Shown piece after piece: positions 37,501 to 53,497 of a DNA stretch of 64,000 nucleotides. Both the position numbers and the translations under genes were made by a program. The notes under the pieces are model-generated. The model had not been told where the DNA came from and did not search any database. It saw only the letters and a list, made by a program, of their open reading frames with translations. How positions within the stretch are numbered: position 1 is the first letter of the stretch; every line of letters begins with the position of its first letter. Source of the stretch: Neelides folsomi (Eukaryota; Arthropoda; Collembola; Neelipleona; Neelidae); the NCBI GenBank assembly GCA_034687125.1, contig JAQGBZ010000189.1, forward strand, positions 1-64,000. Direction: 5' to 3'.

Positions 37501-40500
37501 AAAATGAAAGGATGAATTAAGAATTCGAGGACAATTTTCTTAAATTGGCATGAGTAGGAAATTAACTTTCTTCGCCACTAATTACCATTCTAATCTCCCG
37601 ACACGAGGTTGTGATGAAAATCCTTTTAAGAACCGAGAGTTTACAACGCGTCCTTTTAATAATAAAACTAATATTAAATATTAATTGCATTAACTAATCA
37701 AAATATGTATACAAGTAACTTAATATATTTAACCAAGGCAGAAATGTCTACCTCGAAATAACTTTTTTCGCTTAAAGTTTATTTAGCTATTTGCAAATTG
37801 AAATTAAGGTTTTAAAAAATCATCCTACTGTCATTATAGTAAGAGTGTGTATAAGTTCTCTCTGCAAACGGACATGGATGTGGAGATGAATAATCAAACT
37901 CTTCATTATCATTATTAATAATGATGAAATTCTCCGGTGCATGTTACACCGACTGGCTCGAGTCAACGAAGCAAATTAACATTCATTAAAATTACTTCTT
38001 AACTTTACAATCTTTTCCATCAGAAGAAAAATTAGAGACAAATATGAGTAATTCTTTAAAATAATCATCAAAAATTTTAAGCTTAATTGACATTATGAAG
38101 ACCTTCATGAGCTTACAAACTATTCCTTCCAACATTTCCGATAACATTTAAAGTAGCGAATATTTGTTGTGATAAAATTTGACGAGTCATGAATTCACAT
38201 TGCGACGTTCACGTTTTTGAAGGCGAGTTGGGGATTCAATTAGAAAGGGGAATTTGACTCTGTGTCAGGTTGTGCATGTGTATTTATATTTTATAGAAAA
38301 ATAGTTTCAGTGCAATGCTGCCTTCATCTCTCGTGTCCTTCGGTCCAAAGCGGAAATTGAGTTTAAGGAAAGCAACCGTGTCCCATCATGCTCACAATAA
38401 TATCCTCATGTGAAGATTCATTATTATTACTACTACCTGGATTTTACTATCTGTTTGTGTCTGTCCTTTATTCTGTCCAAAGGTAGAAATTTTTACTATT
38501 TTTAATGGTTGTGTTCGGGTGAGTGAGTGAGAGTTGGAATGGTCCATTCCAATGGAAGCAACATATAAACGTACACAAGTTGGACTATTAGTGACCATTG
38601 AAGATAGGAGAGGAAGAACCGACCGGGCGGATATGATGTCAAATAATATAAGTAGTTAAATGCATCTCGCTGGTTATCTGAACCTATCTGCGTCAGTCCC
38701 GTAATTCCTGTAATTCACCGCCGTTGCTCATCTTAACACCAACATTATCGACATCATGCGAATATTTACAATCCCCCCAATTTCATATCCTGCTTTCTCC
38801 CTATCCTCAATTATTCTGATTCCATCAACCCAGGACAATTTATGATCATAAAAACCTTAAAAAATCTCTTCAGATTGAATTAATTAAAGCTACCTATTAT
38901 ATCTTTACAGAGATACATACATTATACCATACATCTTTACATTTATTTTCTATAAATTCCTATTTATTTTTTAAGAAAAATCTGTCCAGTGAGGATGATC
39001 ATTAAGTTGGTTTGAAACTCATGATTTCTAACGGTCATGTTGGATGTTAAAAAGTGCAGGTGTGGATAAAGATAGTTTAAGTCAATTTAATATACTTTTT
39101 TTCTAGCTTTTTTCTCAATCGGTATAAGTATGTGGTAAGGATATAGGGATTTGAGTAATGAGGCATCTATGGTAGATTTCGGGTTAGTCGAGAGTGATTC
39201 ACCTGTTTTGGCCCTTAATAACATGTAGCTGGGACGGTGTAATAATACTCAATAATGAAGATGACTTTGCACTCGAGGGCGCGAGTGGACTTAAGGTCCG
39301 CCGTCAAATGTGATCCAGAGTGGAAGATGGGAAGATAGGCCTTGTGATACAAGATAAGGTTGTTAGACTAAATTAATCAGGAGATGGGAATATGGAGACG
39401 AAGGATGATGGAACGGTCGAAGTAAAAAATCCCGATAGCGGAGGGATCATACCAAATTATATTCATCGGAAGGGTAATTTACAAATCCCTCGCAGCCCTC
39501 ATGATCCTGGATAATTTATGATGGTTCAAATAACTAAAATATGTATTTACTTATATAAGAAGTGATTCAGAGGTGATTTGCCAAATTTATTCAGTGTTAC
39601 AGGTGAACACTCCTCTCGCCGGGTGCCCTGAATTAAAGCATGAAGCGAATTAACACACACTTCCTACTTTCAAACAACACCCGGACTCTTCAACTTCCTC
39701 TCACCTGAACTCTCGCTCTGAAACGCTCTCAAAATACGATCTCATATAAGTACTGAATTTCTGTATATGTATGTGGTTCTATACAAAATAAATTCTCTCT
39801 TGTGCATACACATTTACATTATATATTTGTTATATCCTAACGACAGACTCAACTCACCACATTAACGTCCTTTTTTATTAACTCTCTTCGGCCGCTCAAA
39901 TCAGACTGCGCGTGTGGCGTGAAGCATTAAAAGCCATCCAGCATATGTAAAAAGGTACATTGATAATGTTGATGAAACGAATAGTTAAATTTATCCCTAA
40001 CGACTAGGGACGAAATAAAGAAGGGGTCGCGTTAATTACCGCCTGTACCTAACTCATACGCGGGGCATCAAATATATTTTGATGGTCGGAATAATATAAG
40101 GGGAATAAAAACGGGTGGAGGTGAAGGCGAAAAAATTAAGGATTTCTTATTACGTAGCATGATAAGGCACATTCTCCCTCTTCCTCTCTGATTGCTTTCA
40201 AACACCATCGGCCCACAAGAAAATCGAGAGAGATGAAGACGCACGCTGATGCTCTTCAACCTTTATATGCACAAAAAACATTTCTTCAAACTGTCAAACT
40301 TCAAATCACACTTTATTTAAATTTTAATTAAATAATATTAATATTAATATTGGCAAGCTCCTAATGTGAATATTGATTAGAGTAAATTACATAATTTAAA
40401 TTTTGTATTATGATTCAGTTCAATTGAGCGCTGGGGAAAAAATTACTTGTTACCTAATTTAATTATGCTAAATATTATAAATTTAAATTTAAATTAAATA

Positions 40501-43500
40501 ATTAAAAAAGACGTCATGATTTAAAAAAAATACGCAGAGGTGATCAAATCTATAATACTTAATATATGATATACAATATTACTTGTGCATTGATTCCAAT
40601 GGGAATTTAAAAATGAATGAGGGTTCGAGTAGAGAAAAGAATGTTGGTGGTGTGAGAATGTGAGATACGAGAAGAAGAAGAAGATTTAATTAGCCTCAAA
40701 CTCACCGTGAGTCGGGTGTATGTGGACTAATGAACAATTAAAATATTTTATGGGTCTGAGGGGAAGACGACGGAGCGGAGACATCCGCACATGATTAATT
40801 GCTCCATCGAGGATCCAAAGGGTCGAAAGATAAATACATGGCCGGTTCTCCCTGTTACGCTTCAAGGCAGCTACGGAGGTATATCTATTAAATGATGGTG
40901 AGGTGAGGGAGATGAGGAATGGAAACAGAAGCACGTCACTCCGATGACCATTTATGGAGAGCAGTTGGAATTCGTTGGAACTCCTGGAATTTTCATTCTT
41001 TCTCTTTCATTCCTCCTCCTCACCATTACTTGCAATCCGGGGGATTTGGAAATTTGATTCAAACCCCGGACCAATAAGACTTCTGTGCATCAAATCTTTT
41101 CCGATGATGAATGTAAATGTCCCATAGAAAAAACGAATCTCTTCCATTTCCACTAATTCGACTCCTCTCGATACTTCCAAACATGAGTATGGAGAATGCT
41201 CATATGAATGGATAGGGAATCAGTTCTCGAAATCATCGACCTATATTTATATCATAAATACAATATACATGTGTAGCTATATCATAGTCACCTTCGTCCA
41301 TCCTGTGAACATTATTATATTTAAGATGGAGAGGATTTAGAATGTGAAATATGCACGCAATTTCCAATCATTCAGTTTAATCTTCTTAGTGTGTGAAGGG
41401 GAGATTTCGTGTTTTAATGCTCTCCTCTCATTTCATGTCGTACGTGAGGGAGCAGAGAGGGAAAATTGGGCAATGAAGGGGACGACGACTCCGACCACGT
41501 TAATGAAGATGAGGGAGATTTGAGCGGATGTTCCCTCAACGTTGACAATGCGACCCTCCATATCCCTCGGCTACCATACATGAGCACAGGAAAAATAAAT
41601 CCCCAATTGTCCAATCCTCATAATTGACTTTCTCTCATCCTTCTTCACCAAGCTAATCATTTAAATCTCAGCATTAATGAATTTAAAGCCGCAAATAGTA
41701 AAATTATTATAAAAAAGAAAAAAAACATTTCATTGACGTTCTTTAAATTTTAAATCTAATATTTATTTAGATTTTTTATGCAGTATATAGCCCATTAAAA
41801 ATAAATAACAATAATTTGTAATAATGATTTGCAATTAAGTTGGTGCAATCAGCACAATAATGAGTTCAATAATATTCTCTTTATAATATTTATATTAGAG
41901 AGTATCTGAGGGAGGGCAAAGTGGAAAGTTGGTAATGGACGTTGAGTGGAGAGCGGAAGTTGGGAGGGGAATTTCCTACAGAAGATGAGGAAGACTTCCT
42001 CGTCCGGGGGACTCGTTCCACTACGAAGTCGGTCAGTCGGAAAGTCCCCCATTCCTGGCCCCTTGAAATCTCCCAGTGATCCCTTAGAATTTAGAACCCT
42101 AATATCAACAAAAGGGTCACTAAAACCACTCCTATCACAATTAAATATCAATATACACAATACCTGTATATTCACATTCAATGAAGCTGTTAGTTTCATA
42201 AGAAATATTTAAATTCATAAATGACATTAAGGTGGACATTAAAAAGGTTTTTCCATCCGATTTGAGCTTGGGGGAATAAAAGTGTAATGTGTCGGGTTAA
42301 GTGAAGAAGATGTGAAGCTCATCAAGATTCATTTACGAACCTCGACGTTATATTTTCTGACACGGTAGAATGTCAAGTAGCGATAAAGCACCGAAGGGGG
42401 TTAGATAGATTACATGTTCAGATTACCTCTCATCTTCACGGCGTTCACTACGGGAAAGAGGAACTTTTTTTTACCATCAACCCTCACCTTCGCTTTGGCC
42501 CACCATCAACTCCGGCGAGATTCATCTTCATTCTAAATGAACCTTCCAACCACCCAATGCCACAATCTCACATCATTAAATTAAACGGTTAAACCTTTTA
42601 ATCACTTTGTACATTATTAAGGATTATAAGAATTATTAAAGATTATTGCAAGAATGGAAAGAAAAAATTAGCGTATGCTTATGATTAGGTAGTAAATAAA
42701 TAAAAATGTTAAAAAACTAAATCCAACTTTACCAAAATGTTTATTTATTTAATCATAATAAATTATATTCAGCGACCTTTACAAAAACAAAACTGTAAAT
42801 TGATTGGTTGAAGAATGTAAATAAAACGCCAAGACTAAACAGATCTCGAAATTAATGATGTTTTTAAATAAATAATAAATTGCACATGAAAGTTTAAAAA
42901 ATTAAAAACTTTCCATTGTGCTCTGATCATCGTTTTTCTTTGAATATGAAGTTGGGACGTATCAGATGTTGAGATCTTGAGAGAAACACACCTGTGTGTG
43001 AAGCTGGAAGGATGGTTTGGCTTCAAAAGGGGGCCGCCATGGCGGACCGAAGGACCCACCAACCTTCCGGACGACAATCTCATCTTCATCTTCCCAAGAG
43101 ACAGATTCCTGAAGATCTCAATTGTGAATCCTTGTCAGAAGGTCCGCCCTCGCTCTGGTAGTTCAAAGCCACATGTTCCCCGAACTCTTCCCCATCACTT
43201 TTTCGCAGAGTTGAAGATATCAAATGAGAATATCAATCTTTCATCGCGGAAGAGCTGCCAAAAGACCTCATTTACCTCCTGCTAATGATCCCCCATCTTC
43301 CTTATGAATAAGAAGCTCAGCCAGGTGATGGTCCTCAACACTATTTCTGTAATCGTCAATTCTCGGAAATTGACGAATGGGCCAACCTCTAAGGAAAAAG
43401 TAAAAAAAGATCATCAGGTTGAGATGCCGGTTGTTGTTCCGTTTCCGCCATTTCTTTCTTCGCTCCAAGTCTCCATATGTCATATATTTGGTTAAGGACG

Positions 43501-46500
43501 TGAAGGACACATCGGACGTTGGAACCAACCCGTGTAATGGAACTCTTGGTTTTTCCCCTCCACGCCGATGATGGCTGATGAGTGAGGGAAATGGGGCGGG
43601 CGGGTTGCGGAGCTCAACGCATTTGCTTCAGAGCTTCGAATGAATTATCGTTTTCTAACTAATGGATTGTCATTTGCTTTCCTTTCCCCCCATTACTCCA
43701 ATAGTTGAATGTAATACATGACTAAATACATCTCCTTCACATACTTAACATGGGGATTTGCTAATAGAGGAACGTGTAATTCAAATCTTTTTCCGCTCCT
43801 AGTGCTTAATGCTCCACATATGTACTTATGTATTTAGTTTGCTTTTAATGTTCTCCGCCAACTCACAATGTGCCATTAAAGGGAAGGACTCGCATATATT
43901 GTATTTTAAGATATACCAACTCTGGCCAGAATATCTTCGTTTTGGAGGAATTGCAGAGGACAGCGAGGTCAAGTGAAGTCCCATTACTCTTTCGCTTCCA
44001 GAGGAAGATTTACGCAGAGTGCTTCATAAGGACTTTTTTCCAAACTTCTCCAATGAGAGGATTCTTTGTTTTCAAGAATGAGCCCACGTTGTCCAAAAAC
44101 ACTCCACAAACCATCCCCTGCTTTCATCCATTTGGGCCAGAAAAAAGGAAATTGGTTCCGAAAATTGGCAAACACTACGCTTTCTTTGTCCATCTACCAT
44201 ATTAAATATTACCATATATGCATAACTATACTTATTTACATAAATATCATGCAAAATTGAGTGCTTTATAAAGAATGTGTGCAAGGTGAATAAAAGCGTT
44301 GATAATTATTGGAAAGGTTGGAACAATAGCGTGATTATAGCTAATATAAACATGTATTTTTGCAACTATGCATAAATTAGTTAAATAACATTAAAAGTTC
44401 CTGCTAGTTCCTTGTATGTTAATGCTTTAAATTTTATATTGCTTGCATATTTCCATATAGCGGCATTTTATGGTTTGGAATTTGACTTCCATTACATTAT
44501 ATTTTGATTCTTATTTGATAAAACAATGCGTGCAGTGTGTATTGATACAATTTCATGAGCAGAATTTGCATATCCCGTCATATCCACTTATACTCACTTG
44601 CATATAATATGAGTGAATTTTGACATGAAGCATAGCAGGAAAAGAAATACTTATGGTAAACTGCAAGTCTACCTGTTTCCTATAAAGTACAACAGGTAAA
44701 ATGATAAGAATGATCAAAGCAGCATCCGTTTTTTTACTCCCGTTCTACTTCTTTTTGTTTCCTCATTATATTAATGTCCAGAAAATTGATGTAGAATTAC
44801 TTGCTCTATTTTACTCCACAAAACAAACATCCCATCCCGTCCACGTAATCATATTCGCATCATTGGCACATAGCCGAGGCTATGATTATATTAATAGGAA
44901 AATGGTAAAACAAATGATAAAAACAAATAAAAACACGGTTGGAAATACTTGGAACGAATAAGGAGTTAAAACAAGTGTGAATTAAACGAGATGATGGGGT
45001 GCGTAAATTGAAAGTGAAAGACAAGTTTTCTCTGTTCTCATTCTCGCTAATTGAGAAGTAAAATGAGTGGAATCGGGTTTTATTTACTTGGATTGGAGCA
45101 AGTTTAATTTTTTGGTTGGGATATTGAAAGTAAAAAGAAGAGGGGAATAAACGAAAAATGAGAAGCAATGAAGAAATTCCTCAAAATAGGAGTTGTGTCC
45201 GGAGACAAAGAAGAATTTAAGAAAACAATTTCGCGATAACGAGTGTAAGAAGATTGAAAAAAATCATTTAAAACGTCTGCGTGTTCGTTAAAGGGAGGAT
45301 GAATGAATTAAGGTGATCGTCGTTTATCTTTTCAAACTCCTCAGAATAAAAATGTGAGTTGCTAATTGGTTTTAGAAGAATTGGTTCTTCAATAATGAGG
45401 AATGTGTGAGGCGGTGCGGGCAGTAAATCAAATATTCATTGTTGGAGATCCCTATCATTCCCATCCATATCTACTCAATATTAAAAGCTCCTATGCTCAA
45501 CAGGATTTTCTTGGTCAACTCCCTCGTGGAGAGCTAAAGATGGAACGATCTTCTTAACTCATTGAGAAAACTCTTCCAAATCACCCATGTGTATGTAAAT
45601 ACTTAATACGTAATACTTAAATAAATACTTATACCATACATTTATGTACAAATACTCTACTTATAAATACAATATAAATATTTACAATACATAATGTAAT
45701 ATGTATTTTAATGTGTACTGTATATTAAAATCTTCTTTGGATAGATCAACATGTATTACATAGGTAATCGTAAGTGGTCGTGTAATGCGGAGTGTAAGTA
45801 GCTAAATGGCTTGTAAATGTATATAAAATGTATGTCCTCGCATTGGTAAAAGCCACTTGCTGTTTCATAAGTAGTGGACCATAGGGTGGATGAGACGAGA
45901 TTCAAAATTTCGTCTCCCGTAGGAAAAACCGGTTTTCCCCGAAGAAACCAGAAGCTCAGAGATGTTGACTTAAATCATTTCCACGGCTGTATACGCAATA
46001 CTTCTTATTATCAAAATATTCCTCATTGGCATCTTGAGTTATTGATTCCTCGACTGGTCTTATGCAAATATTGGGAAATCCTCCTTTATGGGCGAGGAAG
46101 ATCGTAACTCGGACGTCTCCGATCCTCGTTCATTTCTACGAGTTCCATGGAGGGAAGATGGCCAAGTGGCGTTGGGTGAGAAAATAATTATGATTTTCTC
46201 CTCCTTCCAATTCCATTAACGGACTCCTGATTCCCCATTATTATTACAACCAAGTATTCCCTATAACTTCTTTATGGGCAGTTGAAATCCATAAACAAGG
46301 GGAATTTTTTTCACATCATAAAAATCAACCTTCCACTTACTCACTTGACATGGCCAAGTATTTAAAATGTAAAAGAGTTGAACTGGGAGTTGAAGGAGAT
46401 TCCATGAGCTTCTGGTCTCCTTTAAACTCTCCACACGACAGCTGCCCTGTCAATTAATTGCCCCGACCTACATGCTTTATCACCCACTCAAAATTCAATT

Positions 46501-49500
46501 TCAACATTCTGTCAGCCCCTTTATCAATATTTTAATACGTCCATTTGAATAGTTTTAAGTTTCGCCAATATTTCAACACCTTTTTTCTCCACACCCCTTT
46601 CCTTTTAAAACATTCTTCCTGAGATTTAATTCCAAATTCAATTTTTCTTTCTCGAGAATGTTCAAGAGCCAGTTATTATTATTTTTATACTTGATATAAT
46701 TAATATTTTTTCTTGTTTTAAATAGTCACCTGGTTTGTTACTTACTGACTTATCCAAATTTTGTAGTATTTTAAAAAGCCAAATTGTAAAATGAGAGAAT
46801 TAATAAAATAGTGATTGAAGTAAAGAGTAGATGATTCCAAGTTTCATACTAAAGGTCTTTAAACAACTTTAAAGGTGAAGTACAATGTGATTTGCATATG
46901 ATGATGAGTGAGATGTAATCGCGAGCGGAGGGTTTGGTAAATGAGCGTAGGTTGATGAGGGAGTTGATTTCAAATTACTCATGCAGATTTTGGAGGTGTG
47001 TCGGTCGGGAGGGATTTTTGTTTCGGAGTTCGAGGGCCTCCATTTTACAGGAGCTAATTGAAGCGATAAATAATGGGAATTGAGAGTTATCGGGTGAGCC
47101 CAGTAGCAGAGAAGAGTCCAATTAAAGGAAAAAATCAGGAATATCTTGATTCGATTTGGAATTGAAATGTGATTAATCGGGAGCAGAAGGCCGGACGGAG
47201 CAATTAAAGGATGAAATAAGAGTTCATGAGATAGGGTTACTCTCTCGCCCCGTTGGGACGTTCGTTAGCTCCCCAAATCTCAATCTCTCCTTTGGAAAGG
47301 AATACATAAACAAGTGAGGAGTAAATGAAAGGAATAAATTCGGGTTGGGATGGATTTACATGAGTTTTCAACCTTTGAACACGCCTTCTAATCGCCAGCC
47401 CGTCAAATGAGTTATGGAGAATTCGTGTGTAGACATACACATTGCATTCGATTGATAAAATATTCCCTCACGACATAATTAAAACAACAGGTAGCCTGTT
47501 ATGAAAATTAGCTTTTTGCGCCCTCACTACATATGTATCTAAGTACATCACTTATCTACCAACCACACTCCACTCATTTATCCTCACCTTTAAACTCATC
47601 ATCAGGAATCGGCCAACTTACAATTAGTAAGTTGATACTTGAGAAAATCTTTGCTAACTATGAACATATCACTTATCACAGTTATCGGTACTTGTAGTTA
47701 AAGGTATATCTCTAATACTTTTACAAGAGATAATCCTCTGGAAATTGAAAAATGTTCCTTTAATTCTCCATGCACCCTTTTCACTCAAGAAACTTAAGAC
47801 TCAAAGGAAGACTTGGAAAGAGGGGAAAAAGTATATTAGTCAAAGGGCCCGAATTGATCGGCGGCACTTTTCGCTAATGTCAATCTCCCGAACGATGACC
47901 TGATGAGCGTAGAGGGAGGCAAAGAATTTTTTCGGGAAAAAGTCTGTGTTCGTTCATTGGAAAATCCAATTATGTGCTAAAGGGGCTTTCAGTCCACCTT
48001 CTTTTTCTTCCAAGGGCTCGAAGATAAATGAGGTGTGAAGGGTCTGAGTGACCCTTGGAAATTCGATTTGAGCTGACATTTGACCAGAGCCGGCGAGTTC
48101 CCAAGAGGAAAAACAAAACTAGGGGATGAAATGAGTGTAAAAACGAAGGAAATTAGAAGGTTTATTAGATTTGCCTGGTTGGAGTCCCAGAGGATGGATC
48201 ATCATTATCATGATTATTAACCTCTTATTTCCTCCAGATCCTCATATAACTATATTATGTATGGAGGATATGAAAATGGTATATGGAATAGATTTAATAA
48301 GTGCTGTGTGTGTAATCTAAAAGCCTCCTTGGTTCATCCGACCCCACCCAATTGGCATTTCCTATTCCGTCTCCGAATCCCCTTCTTCATCCCTCCGCCG
48401 CCAACATCCACCACCAGTGCCATTATAGGAAACCTTGAGGTTATTATCCCTCAGGAATTGAACCATGACAAATTATTGCTAAAGTTTATTCAGACTTGTA
48501 ACTAATATACAAAATAAAACGACGTCGTATTACATAATACTTAATATAAAACCCATACGACTTTTCTATAAAATCAATTTAATTATAATAAAGAATATTT
48601 ATTCAATAGATTTCTTTATAATACATGGCTGATAAAACCTTCATATGAAAGATATGTATTTGCAAAAAAAGGATAATTTGTGTTATAAGCCACTTAAACT
48701 AACCCTAAAATATGTTAGCGTTTATTATTAAACTTACAAAGTTGAGAATAAAAATTTGGCATCAAAATTTGAGAAATTTCATATTTGTATGCCGAATTAG
48801 CCAACTTTTATAATAAGAAAAGTAATTGACAAAATGAGCAGCACGCCACGAAAAGTCCTCACCACCTTTAAGAGTTTGAAAAAGTGGAATTGACAATAGG
48901 GGTCAGAGCCCATGTAAATAAAGAAAAGAGAAAAAAAAGAAAAGTTAAAATGTCAAATTTTCTCTTTCATGTGAAGTTTGATGAATATGCTGAAAGTTTT
49001 AATAAGCTCACTTTTCCTGGCTCGACATGGAGCTTGATGAAAATTGAATAAAAAAAGTTTAGGTGTTTAATAAAGTAATTTTAAGGGGCGGAATATTATT
49101 TCACATGCCACGGAGTCCGTTGACAAAAGCAGGGTTAACTTACCAAGAATTTTCCACATGTGAATTCCAACTTGGAGAAGTTGGCCACCGTGGCGTGGAG
49201 AAAATTATACGGTTTGTAAGTACTTTAATAATGTCTTATAAAACCGACTTATTTTCCATACAACACATTTGTACTTATATTTGAATATACCATAATATAT
49301 TTTCAAATTGTGTGTCTGGTATATCAAATGAAGTTAACTTACAATAAACGCTAATGTACCATATACGTAAAAAACTTAATATTATCTATGCAATGTACGG
49401 TATTCAATTAAATGAAAAATTGTTAAAATTTCTTAGATACTTATATAAGAAATATGTATAGCATTAAAATATTACAAATCTTTACATAACACACTTACTT

Positions 49501-52500
49501 ATGCATTCTATGTATAAAGGAATGAATTGAGCATTGGGCGCTATTGGATCTACAATGAAACTTGTTTGTATGTAAAAAGGTGAGCAATTACATTTGATTA
49601 CAGGCTCATGGGAGTTATTGGACCTTCTGATTGATTGATTCACGTCGGAAGAAGGCGAAAAGGAGAATTCAATCTTATGCGAAGCCTTATCAATCATTGG
49701 GACTCTTTATTCATGTCCATTATTATAGAAGGCGGAATCCGCAGAGTTGACCAATTCATTCATCTTGATTTAAATTGAAATTCTTTGAGAGTCAACAACT
49801 TCATTTTCCAACAAATCAAATTTATTAAATACCTACACCCTAAATGCATTCTGTATTATTTGAAAATAAATTAGCGATTTGAGAAAAATATTAAAGTTTT
49901 CTTTTCATTGCATTATTGGATTTCTGTATTTCTGGAAGAGCATTTCTCTATTTCTGGAATTTTTTTCTAATTAAAATGAGACTTTTTTTGCAAAGGGAAG
50001 AAAATGACCTAAGGGATTTCCACTTATTTGCGCACAAGTTTGGAACTCCTCACCTCCTCAATCATTCATGGAAGGACAAGTTGAGAATTGAAAACTAATA
50101 ATTAGAATTTTAGGAGTAGCAAAGGGAGGCCTGACGTTGTTCATCGGAAACGGTCGCCTCTGGTGTTAATGAAAAATGCATGGGGCTTTTGGTTCAGCTC
50201 ACTCGGTCCCTATGAATAAATCTTAAGCTCAATTTCATGAGCATACAGAGAGAGTAAATAAAGTCGCTTCCGCTAAGATCAAAATCAAATGAGGAAAAAA
50301 CCCGACCACGTAGGGGCAAAATTGTAAATCTGATCCGCCGCTTCCACCAAACACTATCAAAACTCAACTTCATAAATACTTACATTCATCAACAAACAGA
50401 GTTGTGAATAAACACTCTGCATATTTTTTTATTAATTTGCATAAATGTGATATATAAGCCCAGGTAATTTTCACTATTTATATTTCCCTCAACCCCCAGT
50501 GAGTTCACAGGGAGGAATATCCGAGTCGGCATTTATTGGCATCAAATCTGCTGGTCCGCTATTAAAATAGGTGTTGGAATGATCCTCAAACGAGGCTGAA
50601 TTGAGTTGGACTAATAGGGCAGGATGGATGACCGGATTTAAACAATTTTATATAAGCCACTATGCTACGTTATACGTTATATCGTACTATTCATGACTCA
50701 CCTGTACTTTACCTTTATAAACACTATGAAAAACTTGAAATTGGTTAAGCGAATCTACTCCATAAAATCACATAATTATATGTCAATTACACTTACTATT
50801 TAGATTATAATATCAAAACTTAGTAATGGGAAGAATGTAAAATTCAATGCAAGAATTTTTATCCTTGTTCTTTTGCAAGTTTAATGAGTCGACGCTATGA
50901 AGGTAAATAGAAGCTCCCTTTCTTTTCAATATCAAAAGAAGCTTCAAGACTTCACTACATTAAATAGAATTGCAATGGTGTTTGAAAAAATCAATCAATT
51001 TGCCATGATGCTCATTCATTTCGGTCGAGTAAAAGGGATTCTAACATGTTCAAATTATAATCATAGAACACTTCTTCATCATATAGTAATATAAATTATA
51101 AATATAATAAATACTCTACAAAGTGTAGTATAAGTACAGTAGTCCAAGTGCGCTATGAAACTCTTTGAAGCTAACATAAAACACCTACATAATTCTTCTG
51201 TACAAGGGTTCGTGTAGGCGATTCTTATTTTTCAATACGGAGCAAATACGAAGGTGTAAAAATGTTCCTGATTCCCTTCGAGTTGAACAGGAAAAATGAT
51301 GGATGGTTTGTCTTGTGTCTCTTGTAAGTCGAATAATAAATCCAGGGCGCTCATTTTCCTCCTTCTCCCGTAAGTCTGTCACAGGGTGGAGCACGAAGGA
51401 GCAGCAATATTAAAAATATGGTTTCGTGATCTTGTCTATCCCTTGATAAATTGTCCTCTTTGCCAACTTACCCTCTTCGCCATTATTTATAATCTCCTAA
51501 TGTAATATTAATGCCTTGCCCTTTAAAAACACCGGGAGTCCTCGGCGTCTACCCAACAACACGCATCATCATCACCTGAACACAGTTCGCTTAGTTTGCT
51601 AACCCTCCTCCTCCTCCCAATTCCCATTTCGCGATAGGCTCATTTCCTCTTTCCCTATTGACTCCCGTCTCCCTCGTTAATAAGAAAGGATGACGAAGTG
51701 GACCTGCAGGAGACCATGATTTGTAACTTGTACTCCTCCGATATTATTCACACACATACACCCAGACTTCTTATGAGCATTTGAAGTTAAACACATTTTA
51801 TAACTACCTGGGCTTATGAGCCATTGTGCTATTGGTAAAAAGCGAGTCGTTCTGCTCAAAAGGGGAGGCATCGCCATTATTTCAATTTAATAGAAAAGTT
51901 TCCCTTCCCCACCTTGTAATTTTCATATTAGATGAGGAGGAGTTCGGAATCTACGTGGTGTTTCGGCCGGTCCCATTTATTTATTAGCCTTGGCTCCTTC
52001 TCCTTAAACCACTCGTAGTAAATACAAACACTCATGGAAGATTTCTCCAAGTTCCTTCGTATTACAAATTGAATAATTTGAATTTCAAAGTTCTGCGTCC
52101 AAGGTGGTCCGACATTCGACCCTCGGAACTCCACGAGGACTCGAACGGCTCCCGCAATTCTCCCCCTCACCCAATGAATTATTCAGTGAGCTCCATGGGT
52201 CTTACGAATAAATGACTCAATTTCAACTACTAATACTCCTAAATGATTCTTTACTGCTTACATCAATTCTCTCTCCTTACTCGGATTTTTCTGACTTCTT
52301 TCCTTTTCCCACACGTCTCATCTTTTCCATCCTCCTCAAATTCCGCATTCTACCAGTCAGCTCTAGAGAATAAATTACGGATTGGATTTATTATGTCATA
52401 TTATAACTCTTCTATAAGCCTCTCTGAATCTGTAGATTTCAATCAGTTCTGACACGGATGTACTATTTAACTTAATTGTAGGCCTCTGATGAAGGTAAAG

Positions 52501-53480
52501 CAATAAGCGAAGGTGTTTGGGATTTGTAACTGGAGCGAAAGAGAGTCTCATCATCCGCTCATGCTGTCGAAAGGGTAATGAGGAAGGAAATGTAAAATGG
52601 ATGGATGAGTGATGAATCTGATAATGTAGAGGAATGCGAGGATGTGGACAAAAGGCCGCCAACACGTCCGTCCGTCTCTTTCCGAAGGCTGAGTCCGACG
52701 ACGATGGTCGAAGAAAAGTGAGGTGAATGTTGGGCGTGGGGAGTCGTCCTTCTTCCACGATTGATCCTTATCCTTTTCTGTCAGAAATGTGGAAGTTTTT
52801 GAATGAAGTGAACCGAGTTCCCATTGAGAGCTTCGGTATGAAGTGGGGGCCTTGATGCTTTACGGCCTCCTTTTCCTCGAAACAGGGTCTACACACTCGA
52901 GTGGGTGCGGAGCTCAAGGACCCTTCACCAATCCACCCGGGGAGGAACATAAAAGTGCCCCAATTTGCATCGCTTCACTCCAGGTAGAAGAAGAAACTCT
53001 CGCGACGAGAAATGCGTCATATCCGATTGTAAAAATAAAATAGGGGACCGTAAAAGCCGAGTGGGGGTGGAGAGGTCAGGAAAGGTCGCAAATCCGTCCA
53101 GGTGCTCCGCTCGGAATTAAAAACGAAACTCAAAGCTCTTTAATGCTCTCACGAGGCCCGGAAACTCGGCAGCAAACCACCTCCTTCATTTACTTACCTT
53201 CATGTCCGGTCCGTTTCAGGAGACTCATCGGCGACTTCAACAGAGTCAACTTGTCTCATCTCTCGCATTCCTCAACCCTTTTTTCCTCCCAACTATCAAA
53301 GGCCTCTCAAGTTAAGGGCCGGCCGATGAACGCCAAAACTTCTTAAACCCATGTCCTACAAAAATCCCTTCAACCCTCACCGATGCACCTCACAAGATAT
53401 CTTAACTTACTCTTATAGACCATCGTGCATCACTTATTGTTAATAACTTAATATGCAAAGAGATGGAATTTACGAATTCA
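34591..53480. other. Gene-free ~19-kb region downstream of SoxB1 and MPDU1
   Basis: No spliced gene, RNA gene or large repeat was recognised. The longest frames (36322-36747, 141 codons; 43870-44205, 111 codons; 52396-52758, 120 codons) lack domains, signal peptides and splice partners. The sequence is a mosaic of moderately GC-rich, GAG/TGA-word-rich blocks and short AT-rich islands (for example 37.0-37.3, 45.6-45.75 and 53.6-53.8 kb). The convergent position of MPDU1 and SoxB1, and lack of transposons compared with the left side, suggest retained regulatory DNA; this is inference. Confidence 0.5.
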
Positions 53481-53497
53481 TTTATTAATTCTTTATT
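53481..53497 (-). terminator. Two candidate SoxB1 polyadenylation signals
   Basis: Minus-strand AATAAA at 53497-53492 and 53486-53481, about 450 bp past the SoxB1 stop. Other AT-rich candidates exist nearby, so the call is tentative. Confidence 0.35.

Noticed and set aside
44701-44961. 86-residue frame with a hydrophobic, signal-like start
   Set aside because: The N-terminus could pass for a signal peptide, but the rest is low-complexity, has no cysteine pattern or domain, and no promoter or intron supports it.
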